Shown here: one piece after another, positions 54,756 through 62,917 of the stretch
Layout: each line of letters begins with the position of its first letter
Numbering within the stretch: the stretch's first letter is position 1
Source: Aphanothece sp. CMT-3BRIN-NPC111
GTDB taxonomy: Bacteria; Cyanobacteriota; Cyanobacteriia; Cyanobacteriales; JAHHGU01
Length of the DNA stretch: 64,000 nt
NCBI GenBank assembly: GCA_019359765.1
Contig: JAHHGU010000005.1
Span: 98,266 to 162,265, forward strand
Reading direction: 5' to 3'
Translations under genes and position numbers: made by a program
The notes under the pieces: generated by a model
The model's database searches: none
The model's input: the letters and a program-made list of their open reading frames with translations, nothing else
What the model was told of the DNA's origin: nothing

Positions 54756-57164
54756 CTAAAACTGAACAGGTAAGCGAACACCTACACCCACTGACACGGA
54801 TTTATCAGCTTGCACTCTTAGGGTTCCAAAAGGACTTGAGCCAACTCGATTTGTCAGGAATCCCTCAAGTTGCAGACCTGGAATTTGTCTTAGAGATGGA
54901 TTCCAACGTAAACCTAAGCTAAATGGAATAACTGTTTCACGGGTTCTGTCAACAAAGGCATTGCCTTTGCCACTAAACTCTAAGCCCACTTCCCCAATTA
55001 AATCGAGATTTTTCAACACAGGTGTTGAACTTCCAAAGTTTATGCCAGCGATCTGTAGGCCATTGCGTTGAACAAATCCCAGAGTCGGGGTTGCCCAAAT
55101 CGCACCGCCATTTGCAAACTGATAGTGTATGGGAGTAGAAAGTGTAATGATAAACAGCTCCCCTGGGCCTTCGTTACTAAAAGCGAACCCGCCTTTCTTG
55201 AAACCTCGCTCTTCAAATTCATTGGCATTATTATTAACCAAATTAATGAGGACATTATTTGACCGAGCTAAGGTTGCCACAGCACTTAAGGTAACCGGAT
55301 CGCCATCTGCTTGATGTAAAAATCGAATTTTGCCACTGAACCCAAATTCTGATTCATCTGTGGTTCCTGGAACTAAGTCTATAAAAGAACCAATTTCCAA
55401 ATCATCTAGCAAACCGAACTGGACAGCAGCGAGTAGCCCTTGACCGCCCCCTTGTACACTTGTCACCAGCTGTCCGCTACGAACAGTACCGCCGTCTAAA
55501 AAAGCAAACCCAGCCGGTGTCTCAGGAGGCGGCTGCTGAGTTGACCGAAAAGAGGCTGGATAGCGGCGATTAGCACTGGTAACACCGGGCAAAAAGGTTA
55601 CACCCAAGCCTAAAAAAGGGTATTCTTTATCCGTAATCATAGATAAAGCCCCTGTATTGCCGAGCGTATTAGAAACAAATAAATCTGTAGCTAACCGAGG
55701 GTTGACTAAATATCGCACTCCGGCATTAAAGCCAATTGAGCGAGCAGGTAATCCTGTGTCTCTATCAATCGTATTGTTACCTGTTAACGGCACAAAGGCA
55801 TCGCCCCATAATACAAGCCTTGAGTTAACACGATAACTGGCGGCTCCTGCTAAACCGAAGGTTGTACCAAAAGAGCCAGAGTCGGGTATAGGTAGCCGGC
55901 GGAAATACAAAGCATTATCTTCTGGTAAGAAGGCGACTTTAGGAGAAACGGTAAACTGCCAGCGATCGCCAGTTGTTACAGTAAAAGGAAACTCTAGCGA
56001 GGGGACCAATTCGTCCTTATTACCTCCGCTTGGCAGATTACCAGCGCCTGGACGTGAAAATCGATAAGAGCGTACTCCTCTAGAAATTGCCACTACACCA
56101 CTTAAGGCTTGGGTACCTTGGGCATTTTGCCAAAGTCGTTGCTTTGCCTGAAGCGTCAATTCTTGAAAGAAATTACCACTGCCATTTGTGGTGGTTCTTT
56201 GTGCCCGGAAATCTCCTTGACGGCCTGGCCCAAAGTTGTCCACGGTTTGGGCATCTAGTGTTAGTTCTAAGTTGTTGGTTATGCCCCAGCTAATCCCCAG
56301 AGTCGGCTGACCAGTAAGGCCGTTAACTACATCCTCAGGTGGAAAAGATTGGCGATAGCGTAAGCTGGGGAGAACCTCGCCTCGCAATAATTGATGGGCT
56401 GTTGTTAATAAAGGGTGACGACCCTGTAAGGAATTTCCTCGCAGGCCTGGAAGCGTAATTTGTTGTTCTATAGGAGTGGCGTTGTTATCCGGTTGATTGA
56501 GCGGTGCAACTTCTTCTATAGGAGCGGCGTTGTTATCCGGTTGATTGAGCGGTGCAACTTCTTCTATAGGAGTGGCGTTGTTATCCGGTTGATTAAGCTG
56601 GGCAATTTTTTCGGTAGAAGTGCCATTATTAGGCGTTTGATTAATAGGTGCAATTTCTTCAGCAGCAACTTGTTTTTCAGATAGTAAGGAAGATGCTGAA
56701 GTTGACCACTGAAAAGGTTCAGAGGCATCAGGCACAGTAGTGGTTGCCTGTCTTTTGATTACCGGAGAGTTTTCAGGTGGCTGTTCAATTACTTTGGTAT
56801 CTGCTAATGCAGAACTGGAAAATACTCCCAGCCACAAATATAGAAATCCTAAGATAAAGCAATTAAACGTAATAGGCTGCTTGTTAACTACCACAGCCTG
56901 GGCGAGGTCTTCTGGTAGACATTCCTCTAAGTTGGCAGGCATAGGGAAACCAACTTGAAACTGATTTTGCGGTAAGACAGTGGCGGTGCGCGATCGCCTC
57001 TGACCCGCAGTTTGCGATCGCAACAACTTGACAATGGTAAGCTTGTCAGAGAGCGACAGCCCAAGAAATATCTGAGTATAGAAGCTGAGATATTCACCAA
57101 GCAATTTTGGAGCTTGGGCGGGGTGTGAGTAAGATGAGTGTCGTTGTTTCCCGTCTTTGGTCAC
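54756..57164 (-). CDS. predicted outer-membrane beta-barrel protein with Pro/Asn-rich repeat linker
   Basis: An 802-residue protein. A hydrophobic segment ending ALADT (residues ~100-122, FILGFLYLWLGVFSSSALAD) looks like a signal peptide but lies unusually deep; an ATG at 56942 would place it near the N-terminus. Residues ~165-230 are a low-complexity linker with 16-residue repeats (APLNQPDNNATPIEEV). From ~260 to the end, alternating strands with Gly and aromatic residues (LGISWGITNNLELTLDAQTV ... SVGVGVRLPVQF, ending in Phe) suggest an outer-membrane barrel. I do not recognise the exact family; transport or surface roles are possible. Confidence 0.7.
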   Translation of the reverse strand: MTKDGKQRHSSYSHPAQAPKLLGEYLSFYTQIFLGLSLSDKLTIVKLLRSQTAGQRRSRTATVLPQNQFQVGFPMPANLEECLPEDLAQAVVVNKQPITFNCFILGFLYLWLGVFSSSALADTKVIEQPPENSPVIKRQATTTVPDASEPFQWSTSASSLLSEKQVAAEEIAPINQTPNNGTSTEKIAQLNQPDNNATPIEEVAPLNQPDNNAAPIEEVAPLNQPDNNATPIEQQITLPGLRGNSLQGRHPLLTTAHQLLRGEVLPSLRYRQSFPPEDVVNGLTGQPTLGISWGITNNLELTLDAQTVDNFGPGRQGDFRAQRTTTNGSGNFFQELTLQAKQRLWQNAQGTQALSGVVAISRGVRSYRFSRPGAGNLPSGGNKDELVPSLEFPFTVTTGDRWQFTVSPKVAFLPEDNALYFRRLPIPDSGSFGTTFGLAGAASYRVNSRLVLWGDAFVPLTGNNTIDRDTGLPARSIGFNAGVRYLVNPRLATDLFVSNTLGNTGALSMITDKEYPFLGLGVTFLPGVTSANRRYPASFRSTQQPPPETPAGFAFLDGGTVRSGQLVTSVQGGGQGLLAAVQFGLLDDLEIGSFIDLVPGTTDESEFGFSGKIRFLHQADGDPVTLSAVATLARSNNVLINLVNNNANEFEERGFKKGGFAFSNEGPGELFIITLSTPIHYQFANGGAIWATPTLGFVQRNGLQIAGINFGSSTPVLKNLDLIGEVGLEFSGKGNAFVDRTRETVIPFSLGLRWNPSLRQIPGLQLEGFLTNRVGSSPFGTLRVQADKSVSVGVGVRLPVQF
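56466..56609 (-). repeat. three 48-bp tandem repeats inside the barrel gene
   Basis: The unit beginning TTCTATAGGAG recurs at 56466, 56514 and 56562. It encodes the 16-residue Pro/Asn/Glu linker repeat. The third unit is diverged at its end. A further degenerate unit may follow. Confidence 0.85.
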
Positions 57165-57402
57165 GATAGAACTTACCTTACTAGGATGATTAGGTCATAT
57201 TAGGATACCAGTTGACACTACTAGTCCGCCACAATCACGATGAGAAGTACAAACGCCTGCCTGTGCTTGGCTCCACTCGACCGTTGCTCGTGGGACATGG
57301 AGGCATAGCTAAGTGCCCATCGGCGGTGGCTGCGGTTCTATGAAGCGGTTTGCCTAAATAGCAGATCTACTTAATGTGGTGCTTTCCTTGTTTTGACAGC
57401 CT

Positions 57403-57440
57403 CCCGCATCCGCTACGCTAAATTCGGGAGATTCTTGCTT
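57403..57440. mobile_element. possible IS200/IS605-type end fragment
   Basis: CTCCCGCATCCGCTACGCTA then AATTCGGGAGATTCTTG forms a CTCCCG / CGGGAG hairpin like those near the 3' ends of IS605-group elements in cyanobacteria. No transposase or tnpB frame is present in the spacer 57165-57686, so at most a relic remains. Confidence 0.3.
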
Positions 57441-57485
57441 CAATGGTACTTATCTAGCTTGATGTTGCCATCAAACCCCGACATT

Positions 57486-57584
57486 ATGCCTGCACAAGCA
57501 TTTTTAATTATGGGCTGTTCGACCGCAATAATACTTCTGCTTTTGATTACTTGTGCTGCCGCTATTTCTATGTCTAGGTCATGA
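57486..57584 (+). CDS. possible 32-residue single-helix peptide
   Basis: A frame from an ATG reads MPAQAFLIMGCSTAIILLLL then ITCAAAISMSRS, a single transmembrane helix. It does not match the small photosystem or cytochrome b6f subunits I know. It has no clear ribosome site and may be chance. Confidence 0.2.
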   Translation: MPAQAFLIMGCSTAIILLLLITCAAAISMSRS

Positions 57585-57686
57585 TTAAGAAAGGTAAGCA
57601 GCACGAGCGTGGAAGAATCGACTCACTATAACGACTCCTGACTAAACCAGCGATCGCGTAAAAATGTTGTTTTGAGGAACACTACC

Positions 57687-58616
57687 GTGGATTCGGGAAA
57701 GCAGCAGATTTTGTATTATTTCATCGAGGAGGCAAAAGAACACCTCGATACCCTAGAAAAAGGACTATTGGATCTGCAAGATGTTATGGCAGATCCCGAA
57801 AGAGTTAACGAAATGTTTCGCGCCGCCCATTCTATCAAGGGGGGGGCGGCGATGCTAGGCTTTGGCAGTATTCAAAAAGCTGGTCACCGTTTAGAGGATT
57901 GTTTCAAAATTCTCAAAGAGCATCCAGTGAAGATTGACCAAAAGCTGGAGTCGATGTTTTTACAAGGATATGATACCCTTCAGGTGTTAGTTGAAGGTCT
58001 TCAAGGACCGTTTGGCCTCCAGGAAGATGAGGCAGAGAAAACAGTGCAAGAGGCGGAGCCTAATTTTGCACAACTACAGAATTACCTTAATCACTTAGTA
58101 AATAACGGTGGGCAAGCAAGTGCATCACCAGATCCTAAGTCTGCTTTAAAAGCACCGGCATCCCAGAGTAGCACGACGCCTACCCCAAACTTTGCAGCCC
58201 AGGTTACAGGTGCATTGAGACAAATGTTGCAGTTGTTTAAACAACAAGAGAGCGCAGGAACTCGTCAACAACTTGAGGATTTATGCAATCGCCTTTTGAC
58301 GCTGGGTATGGATATTGAAAGCTGGCAAATACTGGTAAAAACTGTGCGCCAAGCAATTATCAATCCTCAGAATTCTTATCGCACCTTAGCGCCGGTGGCG
58401 ATCAAGGAACTCAAACAGGCTAGCGAACTGGTGCCAGCCGGAAAAGCCAATGCGATCGCTCCCAGTCCCATCTTGCAGCAACTTGCTGCTAGTAGCACAC
58501 CTAAGCAGATCTCTGTGCCAGTAGAACCCAGAGCCGCAGCCAAAGTTCTACTCCAAACATTTAATCAAAAGCAGCTTGCGGAGCTTGTGCAATTGCTTCA
58601 GAAGGCTATCCGTTAA
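57687..58616 (+). CDS. Hpt (histidine phosphotransfer) domain protein
   Basis: A 309-residue phosphorelay protein. The N-terminal Hpt domain (residues ~5-115) has the phospho-acceptor His in MFRAAHSIKGGAAMLGFGSI, as in CheA P1 domains. After it come a Ser/Pro/Ala linker and a second helical region (~165-255, GALRQMLQLFKQQESAGTRQ) of unknown type. No kinase core or receiver follows, so it must work with separately encoded partners, possibly in a taxis-like pathway. The GTG at 57687 with GAGGAA eight bases before it is better than the TTG at 57672. Confidence 0.85.
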   Translation: MDSGKQQILYYFIEEAKEHLDTLEKGLLDLQDVMADPERVNEMFRAAHSIKGGAAMLGFGSIQKAGHRLEDCFKILKEHPVKIDQKLESMFLQGYDTLQVLVEGLQGPFGLQEDEAEKTVQEAEPNFAQLQNYLNHLVNNGGQASASPDPKSALKAPASQSSTTPTPNFAAQVTGALRQMLQLFKQQESAGTRQQLEDLCNRLLTLGMDIESWQILVKTVRQAIINPQNSYRTLAPVAIKELKQASELVPAGKANAIAPSPILQQLAASSTPKQISVPVEPRAAAKVLLQTFNQKQLAELVQLLQKAIR

Positions 58617-58674
58617 TTTTTAATAGTTATGAGTTAGTAAGTAGGTGGTCAGAAATAAACATAACTGTGGGGGC

Positions 58675-58741
58675 GGTTAGTGGTTAGTGGTTAGTGGTTA
58701 GTGGTTAGTCGTAAAAATCCTACTAACTACTAACTACTAAC
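58675..58741. repeat. GGTTAGT tandem array with complementary ACTAACT array
   Basis: Five GGTTAGT units (58675-58709) are followed after 12 bases by ACTAACTACTAACTACTAAC (58722-58741). The two tracts can pair as a long imperfect hairpin lying between the convergent Hpt and hisA genes. It is likely to act as a bidirectional terminator. Confidence 0.75.
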
Positions 58742-58779
58742 AATCCCAACCTACGTTTAATTATACCCATCTACTTAGA

Positions 58780-59553
58780 TCAAGCAAACGCTGAATCGCC
58801 CAGGTTTGATGGTACGTCCTGGAGGCGTCCGGGGCCAATGGCTTGTAGCGCTTCTTTGAGCGAGATATCCCCAGTATAGAGAGCGCGACCAACAATAACA
58901 CCGCTGACTCCTAGGGGTTCGAGAGCAAGTAGACTTAAAAGGTCGGTGATAGAACTAACTCCCCCAGAGGCGATAGTAGGGATGGAAATTTTACTGGCAA
59001 GTTCTCTCAAGGCGTCTAAGTTGGGTCCTTGAAGCGTGCCGTCACGATGAATATCGGTGTAAATAATCGCCGCAGCCCCCATATCTGCCATCTGCTGGGC
59101 TAGATCTATTGCCAACACTTCAGATGTTTCTAGCCACCCACGAGTTGCAACTCGTCCGTTGCGGGCGTCGATCCCCACGACAATTTGCCCTGGAAATTCT
59201 GCACATAGCGATCGCACCAGTTCGGGTTCTTCCACTGCTACAGTGCCTAAAATCACCCGCTGCACGCCCATATTCAGCAACTGGGAGACGCTGGTGCCGT
59301 CGCGCAACCCACCGCCCACTTGTATCGGCACCGACACGCTGGCAACAATCGCTGCAATCGCCTTTAGGTTCGCTGGCTGACCGATCTTAGCCCCGTCAAG
59401 GTCAACTATGTGCAGCCACGACGCCCCTTGGTCAACCCACTGTTTAGCGACATCAGCGGGATTTTCGTTAAATACTTGCGATCGCGCATAGTCTCCTTGA
59501 TACAGCCGCACACACTTGCCTTCTAGCAGATCGATTGCTGGGATAACATCCAT
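58780..59553 (-). CDS. hisA: phosphoribosylformimino-5-aminoimidazole carboxamide ribotide isomerase
   Basis: Catalyses the fourth step of histidine synthesis (ProFAR to PRFAR), a TIM barrel of 257 residues. The first catalytic Asp is in [20 protein letters not shown] and the second in [16 protein letters not shown]. Phosphate-binding segments are [10 protein letters not shown] and [11 protein letters not shown], and the C-terminal [11 protein letters not shown] is conserved. AGGAG lies eight bases before the ATG. The gene is not clustered with other his genes, as is usual in cyanobacteria. Confidence 0.97.
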   Translation of the reverse strand: MDVIPAIDLLEGKCVRLYQGDYARSQVFNENPADVAKQWVDQGASWLHIVDLDGAKIGQPANLKAIAAIVASVSVPIQVGGGLRDGTSVSQLLNMGVQRVILGTVAVEEPELVRSLCAEFPGQIVVGIDARNGRVATRGWLETSEVLAIDLAQQMADMGAAAIIYTDIHRDGTLQGPNLDALRELASKISIPTIASGGVSSITDLLSLLALEPLGVSGVIVGRALYTGDISLKEALQAIGPGRLQDVPSNLGDSAFA

Positions 59554-59661
59554 TACTAACTCTCCTAAGCCCCTAGAACTAATGCAGAAAAAGAACCCAG
59601 TCTCACAGTAGCTTCACTGGGTACTTTTTCCATCAGTTTCCGGTTCTACGTGGCGTCTATT

Positions 59662-60603
59662 TCAATCTCTAATATCGCGCTGTGGCTGTCCAAATAGCTG
59701 TTCGAGATCGCCAGGAAGCAGCGTTTGGTTCCAGCGATGCAGTTGCACCATCACACGGACAAAGGTAAAAGTTAATTCTACTGCGTGCAGGGCATAGGTT
59801 AATTGCAACATATCGTTGCTGTGGGTGCGTTCGCCTTGATGGTGTTTAAACAGACTGATTAAATTTTTGCTCGTGCCGCGCAAGCGGGTAATATAGGAAT
59901 CTCCAAATGCCCAGTAGCTAATGCCCCACATTTTTGCTAAGTGGTTAACTTCGTCTTGCATCGGTTGAGCAATTGCCTGTTGTAATGCCCCAGTCGAGTG
60001 CGCCATCAGCCAGAGATATACAGACGTCGCGCCCCATTCCGTTGTCATCCGGCTAATCGCATGTTTGTAGACATCTTCCCGGAGATTTTCACTTGCTTGG
60101 TAGCCTTCAACCGAGTTGGGCTTCGGCTGTAGTTTCTCGCCAGTTAATTGTTGATATATTTTTCTAAAAGCAGGCCCGTGTTGGCGTTCTTCTTTTTCCC
60201 ATAAGCCTACTTCTAGGGGTGAACCATCTGTTGTAAAGATCCCCCCCATAAACCGTGCCATTGGTGGATGAGCTGACTGCAAATAGCCCCAGCTTTCCCT
60301 AGCATAAGCGCGAATCGGGGTTTCAATTTCTGCCGCACCAGCAATAACAGATATAAATAGTGCTGGATCAACACCAATAATTTGTTCGGGAGTAATTGCT
60401 TGCCAATCAATCGGTTCCCAAGGTCGCTGATGTGGGTTTTCAAATTGAGTGGGTAAATCAGCGAGGCGAGCGCTGAGAATATCGATTGATAGATAGCGCT
60501 CAACTAAATAATTAATGCGACATCTTGTTTGTAAATAATGCTGCCGGGAATATCGATAACCCGCCAAATCAACTGGACGCTTTGCCAACATAGAAATTTT
60601 CAT
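59662..60603 (-). CDS. ferritin-like (di-iron) cyanobacterial protein
   Basis: A 313-residue, mostly helical protein. Two E-x-x-H motifs, in WEKEERQHGPAFRKIYQQLT and MQDEVNHLAKMWGISYWAFG, plus upstream Glu residues (GAAEIETPIRAYARESWGY) are the pattern of ferritin-like di-iron four-helix bundles. These include desaturases, oxidases and membrane-bound hydroxylase relatives. The exact reaction is unknown. GGGAG upstream gives a good start. It lies between hisA and a beta-propeller/transglutaminase gene on the same strand, without tight coupling. Confidence 0.75.
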   Translation of the reverse strand: MKISMLAKRPVDLAGYRYSRQHYLQTRCRINYLVERYLSIDILSARLADLPTQFENPHQRPWEPIDWQAITPEQIIGVDPALFISVIAGAAEIETPIRAYARESWGYLQSAHPPMARFMGGIFTTDGSPLEVGLWEKEERQHGPAFRKIYQQLTGEKLQPKPNSVEGYQASENLREDVYKHAISRMTTEWGATSVYLWLMAHSTGALQQAIAQPMQDEVNHLAKMWGISYWAFGDSYITRLRGTSKNLISLFKHHQGERTHSNDMLQLTYALHAVELTFTFVRVMVQLHRWNQTLLPGDLEQLFGQPQRDIRD

Positions 60604-60839
60604 TTCTGCACTCCCCTCACTAAATTTAGTGAAAAATAGCTACTAAACCAGCATTTAGATGCTGTTAAATCGACCAGAATATTAACTGGCACAACTGATT
60701 AATCCTGGATTTAATCCCTGATTTTTGTGTGCTGATTGTTCTGGAGCGGTATAAATTTAGTATTGAGAGAAGCCGATAAATATTTTACAAAGTGTGTGAC
60801 AGTTATTCCTGTGACATACCCAGGCAAAGCAATTCAAAA

Positions 60840-60876
60840 GTTATGAGTTTTGAATTAATAACTCAAAACTCATAAC
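60840..60876. terminator. 14-bp inverted repeat after the transglutaminase gene
   Basis: Arms GTTATGAGTTTTGA and TCAAAACTCATAAC are exact complements around ATTAATAAC. It belongs to the TTTTGAG repeat group and lies just past the stop of the gene that reads toward it. Confidence 0.6.
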
Positions 60877-60884
60877 TCATAACT

Positions 60885-62561
60885 CTATTCTGGTGGCGGT
60901 AGTTCCTCCAAAATAATAAATCTCACATGATTAATCGCTAAGTCACCAATAGAAATATTCTGCTTATTGACAGGGAGGCCCTGGCTCATAAGAGTTTCAA
61001 ACGGGATGCGCTTGCCAACTTCTGCGTGATACCAAGCTAAACCCATGAAAAATCGCGATGGATAGGGACCGCCCTCAGCGACATCATCGGGGTTGGATTC
61101 CATTGGCAGCCAGCCAAATCCTGGTACGTAGAACTCCATCCAAACGTGATTAAAGTCTGGTTCCAAGGGAACACCCAACTTGTCGGAATGAGCAGGGCAC
61201 TTATAGCGGCCAACTGTGCGACAGGCAATGCCATTCAGCCGTGCTAAAGCGAGTAAAACGCCCAGGTACTCGCCGCAGGAACCGACACCTCGCTCTAAGG
61301 CAACGTCTGGGGAGTCAATGTGAGGTTTGATGCCGTAGGAAAGCTTGTCATAGACATAGTTGCGAATTTTGTACATTTTTCGCAGGAGATTGGTTTCGCT
61401 GCCAATCGCTTCACGGGCGGCGCTGCGAATAATCTCGGTGTCCATTGCCAAATTGTCATCATCAACTAGATAGCTAGCTTGCAAGTCCGGCGGTAGTGCA
61501 GGTAGTTTTTCCATATCTCGCGGCGTCAGGCGGTATTTGATACTCCAGACTTCTAGGAGGACTTTCCAGCCAAATATATGCCGTTCGCCCGGTTTGAGAC
61601 AGTCGAATTTAAAAACGGCCACTCGCTGTCCGTCTTGAACTTCTTCGGTAAAAGGCACTCCTACCCAGTCAGTTTTCCTGATCTTTTGGCGGTGGGTTTC
61701 CGTTGGCAAGGCAATGCGCCATTCGAGATCTTTTAATTCCACCTCGTCTAGGGGGGCAAGTTCCTCAACGTAGGACATTTCAATTAGATAGCCGTTGGAG
61801 AGAGCATAACCAGCGGCGGCGTCGTAGTGAAAATATAGAGGGTGAATAAATGTGCGATCGCGAAACTGTAGTTCGTAATTCGGGTCAGCGTTCGGGTTAT
61901 CTCGGATATAAGGCTCCTCACCCGCGTAGGCAACGTATAGCACATCCTTCCCGGTTTGGGGTTCAGTGCGGAAAGCTAAGCCTGTAGGGGACTCAAAGGG
62001 GGTCAGAACGCTAAAGTCAATATTCCCGGTAGCTCGGTCGAGGCAGTAAACTGTTTGTTCAGCAACGTCCGAAACCCAGAGTTGCTCGCCTTTGACGGTA
62101 ATGTTCTCAAACCCGACGCCAGGTGCATAGAAGCGGGTAATTTCTTTACCAGTCTCGCGGTTAAAAATGAGAATTTTTCCAGCCTTCTGACAGGTAACGT
62201 AAATGGTGGATTCCCAAACAGCTACCCCATTTGCCTCGTAGGGCAATGTAATAAATTGCTGAGGAGTGGGATCGGCTAAGGTGCAAGTATAGACACAATT
62301 GTCCTGCGTAAACCAGAGGGTGTCTCCCATCAGCGCCAAACCCGTCGCACCGATAAAATCTTTTACATGATGGGGATTTAAAACAGTTGTGTTATCAGTA
62401 AGCGGATCGATCCGCAAGAGATATCCTTGAATAGCGTCAATGACGATCAGGGAATCATCCTGAAATGCCATGCCATACAAGGCAGCAGCGGCAAAAGGTC
62501 TGATTGTGCGTAGCCAAGGGTTCTGCTGTGGTGGGGTCGAGGCAGTTGCATCAGAAATCAT
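60885..62561 (-). CDS. beta-propeller plus transglutaminase-like protein
   Basis: A 558-residue cytoplasmic protein with no signal peptide. Residues ~20-240 contain repeated beta-propeller-like units (GMAFQDDSLIVIDAIQGYLL, GLALMGDTLWFTQDNCVYTC, NGVAVWESTIYVTCQKAGKI, ENITVKGEQLWVSDVAEQTV). The C-terminal ~200 residues form a transglutaminase-like domain with the Cys-His-Asp triad in RGVGSCGEYLGVLLALARLN, PDFNHVWMEFYVPGFGWLPM and ESNPDD. Such domains can be proteases, amidases or cross-linking enzymes. The fusion may present a bound protein or polymer to the active site, which is inference. Confidence 0.85.
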   Translation of the reverse strand: MISDATASTPPQQNPWLRTIRPFAAAALYGMAFQDDSLIVIDAIQGYLLRIDPLTDNTTVLNPHHVKDFIGATGLALMGDTLWFTQDNCVYTCTLADPTPQQFITLPYEANGVAVWESTIYVTCQKAGKILIFNRETGKEITRFYAPGVGFENITVKGEQLWVSDVAEQTVYCLDRATGNIDFSVLTPFESPTGLAFRTEPQTGKDVLYVAYAGEEPYIRDNPNADPNYELQFRDRTFIHPLYFHYDAAAGYALSNGYLIEMSYVEELAPLDEVELKDLEWRIALPTETHRQKIRKTDWVGVPFTEEVQDGQRVAVFKFDCLKPGERHIFGWKVLLEVWSIKYRLTPRDMEKLPALPPDLQASYLVDDDNLAMDTEIIRSAAREAIGSETNLLRKMYKIRNYVYDKLSYGIKPHIDSPDVALERGVGSCGEYLGVLLALARLNGIACRTVGRYKCPAHSDKLGVPLEPDFNHVWMEFYVPGFGWLPMESNPDDVAEGGPYPSRFFMGLAWYHAEVGKRIPFETLMSQGLPVNKQNISIGDLAINHVRFIILEELPPPE

Positions 62562-62917
62562 GCTTAATCCAGATCAAGATTATAGGGGCGTGAGAATCTA
62601 GGGGTTTGTGCCTGATTATGCCCCAAGTTACAAAAAAAAGAGCGATCGCCTTAAATTCCTGCCTCTTTTTTGAATTATTTTATGTACGAACCCTGACATC
62701 TGAGCGCAGCTTACGAAAAACAAAGTTGTTATTTTTTTTTACAAAAACTTCCTGAAACTTAGTTATTTTGTTGTTGGTCTTGGGAATCTTAAGTTTAGGA
62801 TTCCTGCTATCTACAGCGTGCTTTCCTCCTGCCTGAGAGTAGGAATTATTACTTATATTGTCCAATCGCACTTCAAGAGTATTTAACTCAAAAAATATAA
62901 TCCATCCAAAATAAGCT
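62562..62917. other. 356-bp divergent spacer
   Basis: It lies between the divergent transglutaminase and chemoreceptor genes and should contain both promoters. A 63-codon minus-strand frame from a GTG at 62871 is low-complexity and not supported. No RNA gene was seen. Confidence 0.45.

Noticed and set aside
62680..62871. 63-codon minus-strand frame beginning with GTG
   Set aside because: Asn/Lys-rich low-complexity translation in an AT-rich promoter spacer with no ribosome site.
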